The notes beneath the pieces were generated by a model. That model saw nothing but the letters and a program-made list of their open reading frames with translations. It ran no database searches and was not told the DNA's origin. 64,000 nucleotides of DNA from a bacterium (lineage in GTDB: Bacteria; Bacteroidota; Ignavibacteria; Kapaibacteriales; UBA7675), in assembly GCA_030430495.1 (NCBI GenBank), contig JAUIKM010000022.1, positions 27,282 through 91,281 on the forward strand. The letters are read 5' to 3'. The position numbers and the translations under genes were made by a program. Below, piece after piece: positions 19,301-27,407 of this stretch; within the stretch, counting starts at the first letter, position 1, and every line of letters begins with the position of its first letter.

Positions 19301-21521
19301 TACCGCTGCGCTCATCCCGCAGCCTGATATTGATGGTCGGCTCGCGGAAAATGCCTTCCCAACGAATCGCGACGCTGGTCCCGGCACAGAAAAATCCTCC
19401 GCCATTGGGCGCCAGAAGCTCCAGGCCGAGACGAAGGTGCGTGACAAACGCATCATTGGAGGTCGGATCAAGGTGGCGCGGCTGCATGGCGCCGGGAGAA
19501 ACCGGGAACACCGACCCGGCGGACGTGGTGAAACCAGCCAAATAAAAACGGCCGATTCCGTCGCTGACAACCGCGGTCGCTTCGTCGGTCTGATTGCCGC
19601 CGAAGTAACTTGCATAGGTTATCTGAATGTCGTCGTACGGCGTCATCATGATCATCCAGGCGTCGGAAGACCCGCCCGCAAAAGAGGGATACTCGGCATT
19701 GGCGGTCACGTCAAAACTGTTTGAGGCGGTCGATCCAACGACTATGACATTCTGGAAAGGATCGAGCGTCAGGTCGGTCAGACGAGTAAAGTCGACGCCG
19801 GCGGTTTTGTGGCCGAGGTAGCTGGAATAGTCGACAATTCCGAGCCCCGGCTTCATTTTTACGACCACGGGATTGGTATCGGAACCGCCCGAATCAGAGT
19901 AGGCATTTTTGGGCGGGAAACCGCCGCCCTGATTGTTGCCTCCGATCAATACCGCGCCATTGTCGAACACAACAATGGAACCGGCGCTTTCGTGGCCGGG
20001 GCCGCCCCAATACGTTGAATTGTTCAAACTGGAAACATCGCTGCTGATGCAGGAAACAAACATGTCCCTGCCGCCCTGCCAGTCAAGCTGCGCCGCACCG
20101 GGGCGCACGGGGAAGCTGTCCGAGCTCGTTTCACCGGCGATGTAGATGTTGCTGCTTCCGACGTTGATCGCATTTCCCCGGTCTGCACCCCCGCCGCCCA
20201 GGAAGGTTCCCAGCGAGGGGATGATTGCACGCGCTGCGCCCGGATTAATCAGAAAGCGCACATAAATGGCGTCTTCACCGCCGGCATTGTCTGGTTGAAC
20301 CACGCCGCCCACGATGCCGGGCAGTTTGATCGAGGTGGACGATCCGACGCAGTGCAGAACATTGGAACGAATTGCGATGTCTTCAATTCCGTCCAGCCCG
20401 GCGCCGCCGTAGTACGTGCCGTGGATAAAATCCATGTCGTCGCGCAACAAAAGCAAAAATGCGGCGCGCGCGCCCAGACCGGCAAAATCGGGTTGTGAAG
20501 CTTCCGCGCTCGTCGGAAAATCGCCGGACTGCGTCCATCCGCAGACCAGCACGTTGCCGTCGGCCATTACGGCAATCGACGTCGCCACATCCACCCTGGA
20601 ACCGCCGTACACGGCCGTTGCCTCAACGCGGTCGCCTGATGCGGAAAGACGAGTGACAAAAATGTCGGTATTTGTGTGTGGGCTTTTGTACACCCCCGTA
20701 AAATCCGGGAATATTTGTGAGGTCGTCGTCCCGGTCAGGTAGAGTTTGCCGCCGAACAGCGCCACGTCCGTCGGGCGGTCGTCGCCGTAGCCGCCCAGAT
20801 AGGTGCTGTAGATCAACGGGTCAATTATAAGTTCGCGCGTGGGGTCGTAGTCTCCAGGTTCGAAGCCAATCAAAAAGTCATCCCGGAGCACAAATCGGCA
20901 GTCGACGCGTTCGTGCGAACCATCGGGATTCAGTTGATAGGCGTAGAGATTGCGGTGTTCAAGCGGTCCAAAAGCCGTGTGTAAAATCAGCGTAGTGTCG
21001 GAGTCCAGCTTCAGAGCGGCGACGCCCTCGTAAACTATCCCGATCTGTGCGGGGTCCGCGCCGGGACTCAGGTGGAAGTCGTAGCGCGGCCGACCGTTCT
21101 CGATGTTCAGCGCCAGGTCCACGCCGCGGTACAAGTCCTGAATCTCGACAGCCGAATAGGCCGCGGCGGACGCAGAGAACGACGCCGACCTGTAGCTGCG
21201 CTCGTATTGCGCAATGCCGACGGGCACCGCCCGCGCCGAGGTATGCGCCCCGACAAACCGCATGCGCGCCACATGGCCGCGCCTCTCAGATTCCCGATCC
21301 TCATATCGATCGATTGTCAAAGCGGAATCGGAAACCCACAGGTCCATGCCCGGCAGTCGACACATAAAACGCGCTTCCGGCGTCCACTGTCCGCCATTGG
21401 AATAGAAAACCGATTCCGCCGGACGCACCGAGGACAGCTCCGCAGTTTCTGCGCACAGCGGTAGCAGGCCGAAATTCAGCAGCGTGAACAAGGTTCCTAT
21501 GCGAGCGTAGATGGAGCGCAT
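16362..21521 (-). CDS. Giant secreted protein: SBBP-type propeller, Ig-like modules, sorting-type C-terminus
   Basis: 1719 residues from ATG at 21521. A signal peptide (RIGTLFTLLNFGLLPLCAE) is followed by a domain that often precedes SBBP repeats (VFYSNGGQWTPEARFMCRL), then about seven beta-propeller-like repeats with YSTYLGGYGDDRP, YYGGAGLDGIEDIA and YLGHKTAGVDF style wording. Next come Ig-like/PKD-like segments and several blocks like RLVDFGSLARCSAVMFDTLRL, which match choice-of-anchor D (ASPM-SPD-2-Hydin-like) folds. The last ~85 residues (PGMLYVTVTNSP through LEIFDSLGRSIYS to GVYFCLVSVGDA) look like a T9SS type A sorting domain. It is likely exported through T9SS and attached to or released at the cell surface. 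It shares a strand and possibly a transcript with the OmpA gene. Confidence 0.85.
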   Translation of the reverse strand: MRSIYARIGTLFTLLNFGLLPLCAETAELSSVRPAESVFYSNGGQWTPEARFMCRLPGMDLWVSDSALTIDRYEDRESERRGHVARMRFVGAHTSARAVPVGIAQYERSYRSASFSASAAAYSAVEIQDLYRGVDLALNIENGRPRYDFHLSPGADPAQIGIVYEGVAALKLDSDTTLILHTAFGPLEHRNLYAYQLNPDGSHERVDCRFVLRDDFLIGFEPGDYDPTRELIIDPLIYSTYLGGYGDDRPTDVALFGGKLYLTGTTTSQIFPDFTGVYKSPHTNTDIFVTRLSASGDRVEATAVYGGSRVDVATSIAVMADGNVLVCGWTQSGDFPTSAEASQPDFAGLGARAAFLLLLRDDMDFIHGTYYGGAGLDGIEDIAIRSNVLHCVGSSTSIKLPGIVGGVVQPDNAGGEDAIYVRFLINPGAARAIIPSLGTFLGGGGADRGNAINVGSSNIYIAGETSSDSFPVRPGAAQLDWQGGRDMFVSCISSDVSSLNNSTYWGGPGHESAGSIVVFDNGAVLIGGNNQGGGFPPKNAYSDSGGSDTNPVVVKMKPGLGIVDYSSYLGHKTAGVDFTRLTDLTLDPFQNVIVVGSTASNSFDVTANAEYPSFAGGSSDAWMIMMTPYDDIQITYASYFGGNQTDEATAVVSDGIGRFYLAGFTTSAGSVFPVSPGAMQPRHLDPTSNDAFVTHLRLGLELLAPNGGGFFCAGTSVAIRWEGIFREPTINIRLRDERSGMTAIIADNVDVTIGTIPWDVTLPPGFPEDGDFRVVLVSPTTNRIIDRSDATFNIYTPPRIDPQSQSPADTIVCVGTSPAIFAVAEGYPEPRFLHWEESPTALPNSWTSIGKNPPRQVGPENDKKYYRAVYANECDTTAGEPIRLHVNALDAVLIGGGSFCIGSRVVLRIAQPTDIEDREILVRWEVDKVNRGNPADFELVPGETGTTLSFNVEDDTRDGWRYRVYLVTLDGCTAYSMSESIDIFPAIEFIQQPQSQVVCAGEQAEFSFDVGANLPNEAEIEWQWRRPGSSDWSVVPGSARSKRLRPNTSAENDGRRIRAAVSYCNDTAYTIEAVLRVIHPAQVRFVASDTLDLGLIETCNLSALGLIELRNESPVDLTVRDLQSADPGISLVGTSPNPIPPGGTAGLSIAYSPGVAGLVDVRAHIKFEECDMTRSMTVMADVRGERPRLEPRLVDFGSLARCSAVMFDTLRLTAPPDVGLNVFRVEIAPPFQVDLDLSTPRFLDATETLLIPVLIEPGLVFVGQTSETLSVEYTAANCVESNLLEAEMRANLLDIGRVLTAPDLEPEIFDCEFPYDGVFEIRNTGVLPLNLSFSGEVLPISAPQEILPDAAAEIAFRIEKPASSAPLRMIITYEQCGLQDTLEFNPVIKKIGPIDVADFIDFGAVRRGAAGTAVLAVVNSGDATVRLTAVDNLPVGLVLLNQQDLPRDLESGETCELSFRLAPTQDVDNSTLQVIFDTPCGESTATVTIRMDFVNSYSLGFAVRSGIVEFGDTIDVIVSLNSSDGFDVGEYRLNFELEYNSTILAPVDPGLESRRDRARAAIRIDTVLPPAQTELATIPMMTGWGNSTTGFFEIVEASVTDSNGREVEPLDFTQSQGGVLLITGISSRYLINPVPGMLYVTVTNSPMNVGDPLELDVRGMPDGGGTLEIFDSLGRSIYSASIPANGLNSFPDAAIANAGVYFCLVSVGDAAITRPFVVN

Positions 21522-21808
21522 ACCACGTAATATGATGATCGTTCTGAGCGGCCGGAGTAAGGCGGGCGGCGGCAGTTCCGACCGGGGCACGCTGAGTTTC
21601 GAACACGGAAGATACGAGCCTCCCTCCTGAAAATCAACACCGGTACAACTATATTACCAGCTTTCGCCGGACCGGCTATGAAGGCCTCAATCGCCGTTTA
21701 AGTCAAGACTACCGGCGCGTTCCTTTCAATTAGCCGCCCAACTCCGTAATTTGCATAATGACCACGTGAAGTGGCCTGTCGTTTCAACACCTCTCGAACC
21801 GGACCAGT

Positions 21809-22876
21809 ATGAACGATTCTCGCGTCCTGGCGATTTTGCTGGGCATTCTGACGTGCATAGCAACCGGCGTTGTTTTGAAAGAACTTTCGGACGTGCTGGT
21901 TCCCTTTGCGATCGCCGTCTTCATATTTTACATCTTCAAACCGGTCGTCGTTTATCTGGTGCAGCGCCGCGTACCGATGATCGTGGCGATTCTCATTGTC
22001 CTGTTCATCGTGGGCGCCTTGCTTTTTGGTTTGTCAATGGTCATCACGTCAAGCGTAAAATCCTTCGTGACCGAAGCGCCGAAGTATGGCGACAAACTTC
22101 AGAGCATTATCAACGACATTTTTGCGGCCATTCGTCAGAACGACTTCCTGCACGAATACACACAGAATCTGGACTGGCGGGACTATGTCTCGGTCGGATC
22201 GATCACGTCGGTATTTACGTCCGGACTGGGCTCTTTTGCTTCGTCGGTGGGTGACGGGGTGTTCATCCTGCTGTACCTGGTTTTTCTGCTGGCCGGTACC
22301 GGGCAATTTATCGGCAAGCTCAATCTGGCATTTTCCAACAACCACGCCGAGCGCCTGTCGCAGATGGCAAAGAACATCGATGATCAGATACGCGAATACA
22401 TTGTAACGAAGATTCTCGTGAGTCTGGGCACCGCGCTGCTCGCCTCCGGCATTCTCTACGCGTTCGGCGTCGACTTTGCGCTGTTGTGGGGCGTGCTGAC
22501 TTTCATCTTGAATTTCGTGCCGAATATCGGATCGTTCGTCGCCACGCTGTTTCCGATTGTCCTCTCGCTGCTGCAATTCGATTCAATTGTGACGCCGCTG
22601 ATCGTTGCGGTCTTGTTGGTTGGTTCGCAGTTGGTGATGGGCAACGTCATCGAGCCAAAGATGATGGAATCGCGGCTCAACCTCAGCCCCGTGCTGATTC
22701 TCGTTTCCCTGATACTCTGGAGCTGGCTCTGGGGCATCTGGGGTGCAATATTGGCGGTGCCGATCATGTCGACGATAAAGATCGCGCTGGAAAATATCAC
22801 GGCATTGCGGCCCATCGCCGTGTTGATGAGCGGCAACAGCAGCGCCATCAACGAAGCGAACCCCATGACAAAGTAA
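21809..22876 (+). CDS. AI-2E family (PerM/YdiK-type) transporter
   Basis: 355 residues with about seven to eight transmembrane segments: two at the start (VLAILLGILTCIATGVVL; LVPFAIAVFIFYIFKPVVVYL), one at ~60-80, a soluble loop, and a C-terminal bundle including LLWGVLTFILNFVPNIGSFVATLFPIVLSLLQ and the conserved GNVIEPKMMESRLNLSPVLILVSLILWSWLWGIWGAILAVP region. The P-x-x-I-NFVPNIG and IEPK-M-GxxLxLSP signatures are those of the AI-2E exporter family. Members export autoinducer-2 or act as ion antiporters; the substrate here cannot be told. It starts 287 bp from the divergent giant gene and is followed at 22 bp by a lipoprotein gene. Confidence 0.92.
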   Translation: MNDSRVLAILLGILTCIATGVVLKELSDVLVPFAIAVFIFYIFKPVVVYLVQRRVPMIVAILIVLFIVGALLFGLSMVITSSVKSFVTEAPKYGDKLQSIINDIFAAIRQNDFLHEYTQNLDWRDYVSVGSITSVFTSGLGSFASSVGDGVFILLYLVFLLAGTGQFIGKLNLAFSNNHAERLSQMAKNIDDQIREYIVTKILVSLGTALLASGILYAFGVDFALLWGVLTFILNFVPNIGSFVATLFPIVLSLLQFDSIVTPLIVAVLLVGSQLVMGNVIEPKMMESRLNLSPVLILVSLILWSWLWGIWGAILAVPIMSTIKIALENITALRPIAVLMSGNSSAINEANPMTK

Positions 22877-22898
22877 TCTTCACATCCGGACCCGCGCC

Positions 22899-24083
22899 AT
22901 GCCCTGTCTCCTGATCGCCCTCCTCTGCCTTGTGATTGCAGGCTGCTCACACGATGGCAAACAAGAAAATCAGGCAGGGAAATCTCAAGCGGATATCCAC
23001 AGCACCCTGAACGCCCGGACGGCGGACGACGACCACGGCCTGCCGCTGCACAAGCTGCAAGTGCCGGAGGGGTTCAACATTGCGGTCTATTGCGCGGACG
23101 TCCCGGCGGCGCGTTCCATGGCGCGCGGAAACGGCGGAACAATTTTCGTTTCAACGCGCGCCTCCGACGTGGTGTATGCCATCCGGGATCCGGACGGCGA
23201 CAACTATGCCGAAGAAGTGAAGGTCATTGCCGAAGACATGACCATGCCGAACGGCGTGGCGATGCACAACGGCGACCTCTACGTTGCCGAGGTCAGCCGC
23301 GTGTGGCGTTTCCCCGCCATTGAGCGACACCTCGACAAGCCACGCAAGGAACTGGTGCGCGACGACTTCCCGACGGATCGTTCGCACGGCTGGAAATTCA
23401 TTCGATTCGGGCCGGACGGCTACCTGTACATTCCGGTGGGCGCGCCCTGCAATGTGTGCGAAGAAGAGGATGAGCGCTACGCCACGATCATGCGCATGCG
23501 TCCCGACGGCAGCGATTTGCAGGTGTTTGCGCACGGGGTCCGCAACAGCGTCGGTTTTGACTTTCATCCGGACACAAAAGAGCTGTGGTTTACCGACAAC
23601 GGTCGAGACTGGCTGGGCGACGATCAGCCGTCCGACGAGTTAAACCACGCACCACGCGCGGGACTGCACTTTGGGTTTCCCTACTGTCACGCCGGAATGA
23701 TCAGCGACGACGAGTTTTGTGAAAGCGGCGACTGCTGCAGCGATGAGCGCTACCGCAAACCGGCCAAACGACTGGGCCCGCACGTGGCCGCACTGGGCAT
23801 GCGATTTTACACCGGCGCGATGTTCCCCGAGCAATATCACAATGCGATTTTTATCGCCGAGCACGGTTCCTGGAATCGCTCCGACAAAATTGGATATCGC
23901 GTCGGCGTGGCATTGTTAAACGGCAATGCCGTGCGGACGTATCGGCCGTTGGTCGAAGGATGGCTGCAGGATGGCGATGAGGTGTGGGGACGTCCGGTGG
24001 ACGTCATGCAGATGCCGGACGGCGCACTGTTAATTTCCGACGACCACGCCGGTGCAATTTACAGGTTGAGTTACAAAGGTTAA
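22899..24083 (+). CDS. Glucose/sorbosone dehydrogenase-family lipoprotein (six-bladed propeller)
   Basis: 394 residues. The N-terminus is a lipoprotein signal (LIALLCLVIAGC, lipobox Cys at ~16). The rest is a six-bladed propeller of the soluble glucose/sorbosone dehydrogenase type: LQVPEGFNIAVYCADVPAAR, GTIFVSTRASDVVYAI, MPNGVAMHNGDLYVAEVSRV, GPDGYLYIPVGAPCNVC, HGVRNSVGFDFHPDTKELWFTDNGRDWLGDD and FIAEHGSWNRSDKIGYRV are family blocks. The His/Arg around NGR-D are likely the active-site and PQQ contacts. Extra Cys pairs (CNVC; CESGDCC) are present, as in many relatives. It probably oxidises a sugar in the periplasm. It is in line with the AI-2E gene (22 bp apart). Confidence 0.88.
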   Translation: MPCLLIALLCLVIAGCSHDGKQENQAGKSQADIHSTLNARTADDDHGLPLHKLQVPEGFNIAVYCADVPAARSMARGNGGTIFVSTRASDVVYAIRDPDGDNYAEEVKVIAEDMTMPNGVAMHNGDLYVAEVSRVWRFPAIERHLDKPRKELVRDDFPTDRSHGWKFIRFGPDGYLYIPVGAPCNVCEEEDERYATIMRMRPDGSDLQVFAHGVRNSVGFDFHPDTKELWFTDNGRDWLGDDQPSDELNHAPRAGLHFGFPYCHAGMISDDEFCESGDCCSDERYRKPAKRLGPHVAALGMRFYTGAMFPEQYHNAIFIAEHGSWNRSDKIGYRVGVALLNGNAVRTYRPLVEGWLQDGDEVWGRPVDVMQMPDGALLISDDHAGAIYRLSYKG

Positions 24084-24149
24084 ACACAAGTTGAGAGAGT
24101 TCGCCGTTTAAGCGGCGCGCATTTGTATCCCCCGGACAACGGCACTGCT

Positions 24150-25136
24150 ATGGGTGAGTTTTTCAAACAATTCGAAGACATCGTCGGTTTGAACGCGGCA
24201 ATTCAGTTGCATCTGGTGCAATCGCTGATTGCCGTCGCGATTATCTGGGCGAGCAAGACAATCCTGCTTAAGCTGGCGTTTCGACGCATCGACGACGTGC
24301 AGAGTCGTTACCGCTGGCAAAAGACGGCCTGGTACACGGCCGTGACGTTGACGGTGTTAATTGTCGGACGCATCTGGTTTGAGGGGATACATTCGCTGGC
24401 GACGTTCCTGGGGCTTGTCTCGGCGGGCGTGGCAATCGCCCTGAAGGATCCTCTGCTTAACATTGCAGGCTGGGTGTATATCGTATCGCGCCGGCCTTTC
24501 CACGTCGGCGACAGAATCACGACCAGCGACTTTGACGGCGACATTGTGGACCAGGGCATGTTTCACTTTGCAATCATGGAAATCGGCGCCTGGGTGGATG
24601 CGGATCAGAATACCGGACGAATTATCTACATTCCAAACGCGACCATTTTCAACAAACCGGTGGGCAACTACACCGAGGGCTGGTTTGAGTACATCTGGAC
24701 CGAACTGAAGTTTTGTTTAACCTTTGAGAGCGACTGGAAAAAGGCCAAGCGCATTGCCAACGACATTGTAATGAAACACGGCAAGCCGCTCAGCCACGCG
24801 GCGCAGCGCAAGGTCAGCCAGACGACGGGGCGCTACCTCGTGTTCCAGTCTTCGGTGCAGCCGACTGTGTACACGAGCATGAAGGAACACGGCATTCAGC
24901 TTGCAGCGCGCTACCTGTGCGATCCACGGCGACGCCGCCACAGCGAGCAGGCCGTCTGGGAGGAATTGCTCGACGCGTTTTCGGTGCACGACGACATTCA
25001 GTTCGCCTACCCGACGCAGCGCTTCTACCAGCAGAGCGTGGACGCGCCGACGCGTCCGCACCGCTACGGCGAGCAGGCGAATGCGGAGCACAGGGCGTCC
25101 AACAAAGGCGACGAAGATGTAATCGCAGAAAAATGA
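24150..25136 (+). CDS. MscS-family mechanosensitive ion channel
   Basis: 328 residues from ATG at 24150 (an upstream TTG would add nine residues). Three membrane segments are visible: ~15-35 (LVQSLIAVAIIWASKTILL), ~60-75 (TAVTLTVLIVGRIWF) and the pore-lining segment ~85-110 (LATFLGLVSAGVAIALKDPLLNIAGW), which carries the Ala/Gly packing of MscS TM3. The beta domain follows (RRPFHVGDRITTSDFDGDIVD, then VDADQNTGRIIYIPNATIFNKPVGNYT). The C-terminal ~60 residues are charged. It opens on osmotic downshift to release solutes. The next gene is convergent on -, 52 bp away. Confidence 0.92.
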   Translation: MGEFFKQFEDIVGLNAAIQLHLVQSLIAVAIIWASKTILLKLAFRRIDDVQSRYRWQKTAWYTAVTLTVLIVGRIWFEGIHSLATFLGLVSAGVAIALKDPLLNIAGWVYIVSRRPFHVGDRITTSDFDGDIVDQGMFHFAIMEIGAWVDADQNTGRIIYIPNATIFNKPVGNYTEGWFEYIWTELKFCLTFESDWKKAKRIANDIVMKHGKPLSHAAQRKVSQTTGRYLVFQSSVQPTVYTSMKEHGIQLAARYLCDPRRRRHSEQAVWEELLDAFSVHDDIQFAYPTQRFYQQSVDAPTRPHRYGEQANAEHRASNKGDEDVIAEK

Positions 25137-25188
25137 TGGGTGTTAAACGACACGTTGGTTGTAAACAAGCGCCGGCCCGCCGGGTTTG

Positions 25189-25455
25189 TCACTGGGCGTC
25201 CGGTTCCTGTTCCGGGAGACTTGAGGCTGAGTCCGAATCGCCCGACGACTCCGGGGTTTGCGGCGGGAGTCCCTCACGGATGTGTTTGCGCTCGTCGAGC
25301 AGACGGAAAATCTCATCGGGTTGCAACTCGACGACTTTGCCGTCGCGCCAGATCACGGCGTACTGGCCCAGACGCGCTTTGCGATACAGCGCTTTGGCAA
25401 TGGCGCGCTCAAAGATGAGTCTGACTTCTTCCGTGTCTGGTAGTTCGTAGCTCAT
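25189..25455 (-). CDS. Small hypothetical protein, 88 aa
   Basis: ATG at 25455 gives an 88-residue acidic protein. The first 60 residues read as a helix plus a short beta pair (TEEVRLIFERAIAKALYRKA, then LGQYAVIWRDGKVVELQPDE), the last ~25 are Pro/Ser/Glu-rich and probably disordered. No family is recognised. Its G+C is closer to the surrounding chromosome than to the A+T-rich genes directly upstream, so it may be a native gene at the border of that island. No strong ribosome site is visible. Confidence 0.55.
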   Translation of the reverse strand: MSYELPDTEEVRLIFERAIAKALYRKARLGQYAVIWRDGKVVELQPDEIFRLLDERKHIREGLPPQTPESSGDSDSASSLPEQEPDAQ

Positions 25456-25525
25456 TGTCGGGCCTGGTCGAGTAATTGAAAGTAGAGAGATTGATCGGCT
25501 ATCCTTGACAATTTGCACATCGTGA

Positions 25526-26368
25526 CTAGAATAGTCTTTCTTGTGAGTCTTTTGGTGGATAAAAAACACCGACGATGACAAATGGATTGGGTGCACGTTT
25601 ATTGTGAAACTCCCAGGTAGTTCCCATCAACAATGTTATATCGTATTTGCCGCTTAGCACGAATTCATCCCAATATTTGTGTCTCACCATCTCAACCGCT
25701 TTCTGTTTGTCGCCATTCGATATCTTTAAACAGTTGCGATAAAGTGCACCTATCTCCCAGTCCTCGATCATTGCAGTTCTCTCTTTCCCGCTCTCATCCA
25801 GATACTTGTACGAAAACTTGAAAGGAATTTTTTCGGCGAGTTTAATCTCATCCTCAACTTTGTCGTCGTTGAAGAGACTTAACTGAGCCTTTTCCCGCAC
25901 CAGTTGATCCAATACCTTTTTCGACCAATCCGGATTGACCGGCTTATCCACAAATTTCGTCAGTTTCCTTGGTTTAAATGCTGCCAAAGACAGTCGATTG
26001 GAATGAGCGAGTTCGATCAACTCACCTATACTGTCATACAATGTCACTCTTTCAAGAAAATGTGCGCGACGTCCAGACCAATTTCCGTCGGTGGGGATTG
26101 GGTTGCCGAGAATCTTGATTTTACTATTGACAATCTTGTAGCTTTCCGGGCGACTATCTCTGGTTGATTTTTCAATCTCCGCTTCAACCCACTGATATTT
26201 TTTGTATTGTTTGTCCAAGACAAGCTACCGGAACGGAACCGGGTATAGTCGCCGCCACTCCCCGTCCTCGTTGACTCCCGCAGTGCAGACCAGCTCCGTA
26301 TATTTTTGAGATGGCGTGGGATAGGTCTTTACGGTAATGAGTATTCGTTCAGTTTTCGTTTTGGACAT
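25526..26368 (-). pseudogene. DUF488-associated hypothetical gene interrupted by an in-frame TAG
   Basis: The natural frame begins at ATG 26368, inside the 3' end of the DUF488 gene, and reads a conserved-looking N-terminus (ITVKTYPTPSQKYTELVC, then NEDGEWRRLYPVPFR). At 26225-26227 the codon after PVPFR is TAG. The frame then continues without further interruption (LVLDKQYKKYQWVEAEIEKS, SRPESYKI) for ~230 residues to the stop at 25526. Proteins I recall from this family read without a break, with an aromatic or basic residue at the TAG position, so a Tyr codon with one base changed is the simplest explanation. The C-terminus holds DWEIGALYRNCLK and NPFVIVGVFYPP. The function is unknown. Composition is A+T-rich. 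Alternatives: sequencing error, stop read-through, or restart at the TTG at 26218. Confidence 0.75.
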
Positions 26369-27270
26369 AGGTGCCGTACCTTAACTTGAAAGTTCTTTTT
26401 CAGATAATCGCTGACGCAGTGCCTGTGACAGCTTTCTGCTTCTTTTTCGAAACAAGTTAATGCGATTTTTTTATTCAAGGCAAGCAAATTCATCACCTCT
26501 TCAAGAGCATTTTTACGGTTCGGCAAGTCATTTTCATATATACTGAACAACTGCAAATAATCGTCGGGGTTGTGCAAGTCTTTCCGAAGACTGGATTCAA
26601 TGCCCAGCTCTGGAACGTGGCAATAGCAGATTCCAACTTTACCGAGGAGTGTTTCCAGACTAAACTGCGAGAATCCATACTTGCGACTGAGGGGATTATT
26701 CCGAACATCGCAAACCATTTTTACATCATTCATCAACAGGCAGTTGATATAATCTTCAATGTGTACACCTTCGTATCCAATGGTGTAGAGAGTGTCCCGT
26801 TCTTCGACATTGATTTTAGCAGAGACCAGTGCTTCAACATTCTGTAGTTCATGCTCCTTCAGCACACGGTGTTTGATTTCACTATGCCGGGTGTACCATG
26901 GATGATCCAGATATACTTTGCGCAACAACTCATTTCCGCGAAGTCGGTGCGTATCCAACCATTGACCAACATCTTTCGCTGTTGATCCAGCTTGATACCA
27001 TGCGGAATCACTTATCGAATCGGCCAGCCTTACTGCTCTTTCATCCATCTCCAGCCAGCCTCGTTTGCCCAAAAGTTCCAGATCGTCAGCCGCCAAAAAG
27101 GAATAACAGCCGAATTTATACGGAACAAACGAGTAAAATGGATTTCGGCGCTGCTCCTGGTGTAAAAACAGCAATTTCTGAAAATCCATTCGAGTCAATT
27201 CACCGCCGGCCTTGTCGAGCAGGATCAGCAGAAGTCTTTGACGATGATATACGGGAGGAGTTTTTGACAT
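26329..27270 (-). CDS. DUF488 protein fused to an N-terminal Panacea/SocA-like region
   Basis: 313 residues from ATG at 27270. Residues ~10-75 (LLLILLDKAGGELTRMDFQK, LLFLHQEQ, then YKFGCYSFLAADDLELLGKRGWLE) resemble the Panacea/DUF4065 fold of SocA-type antitoxin regions; that match is my reading and moderate. Residues ~160-313 are a DUF488 domain with TIGYEG, CDVRNNPLSRKYGFS, PELGIES and the C-terminal LTCFEKEAESCHRH. DUF488 proteins are of unknown biochemical role. The gene overlaps the 5' end of the next gene by 40 bp in another frame, so the two are a translationally linked pair. G+C is visibly lower (about 45-47% in sampled lines) than in flanking genes, which points to horizontal acquisition. 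Confidence 0.85.
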   Translation of the reverse strand: MSKTPPVYHRQRLLLILLDKAGGELTRMDFQKLLFLHQEQRRNPFYSFVPYKFGCYSFLAADDLELLGKRGWLEMDERAVRLADSISDSAWYQAGSTAKDVGQWLDTHRLRGNELLRKVYLDHPWYTRHSEIKHRVLKEHELQNVEALVSAKINVEERDTLYTIGYEGVHIEDYINCLLMNDVKMVCDVRNNPLSRKYGFSQFSLETLLGKVGICYCHVPELGIESSLRKDLHNPDDYLQLFSIYENDLPNRKNALEEVMNLLALNKKIALTCFEKEAESCHRHCVSDYLKKNFQVKVRHLCPKRKLNEYSLP

Positions 27271-27380
27271 CGCAGTAAATACACCAACAATTTGGCTGAG
27301 ACCGAAGCGCAACAATCCGCTTTTTGCGGCGCAGGAATAGATATACTACAATGACCTGAGAAACGGAAATGCAAATCTGA

Positions 27381-27402
27381 ATCGGCAGCCGTAGCTGCCG
27401 AT
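27381..27402 (-). terminator. Hairpin after the vWA membrane gene
   Basis: ATCGGCAGC at 27381-27389 and GCTGCCGAT at 27394-27402 form a nine-bp stem with a four-base loop, six bases past the stop at 27408. The T-tract on the - strand is weak. Confidence 0.5.
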
Positions 27403-27407
27403 ATTAA

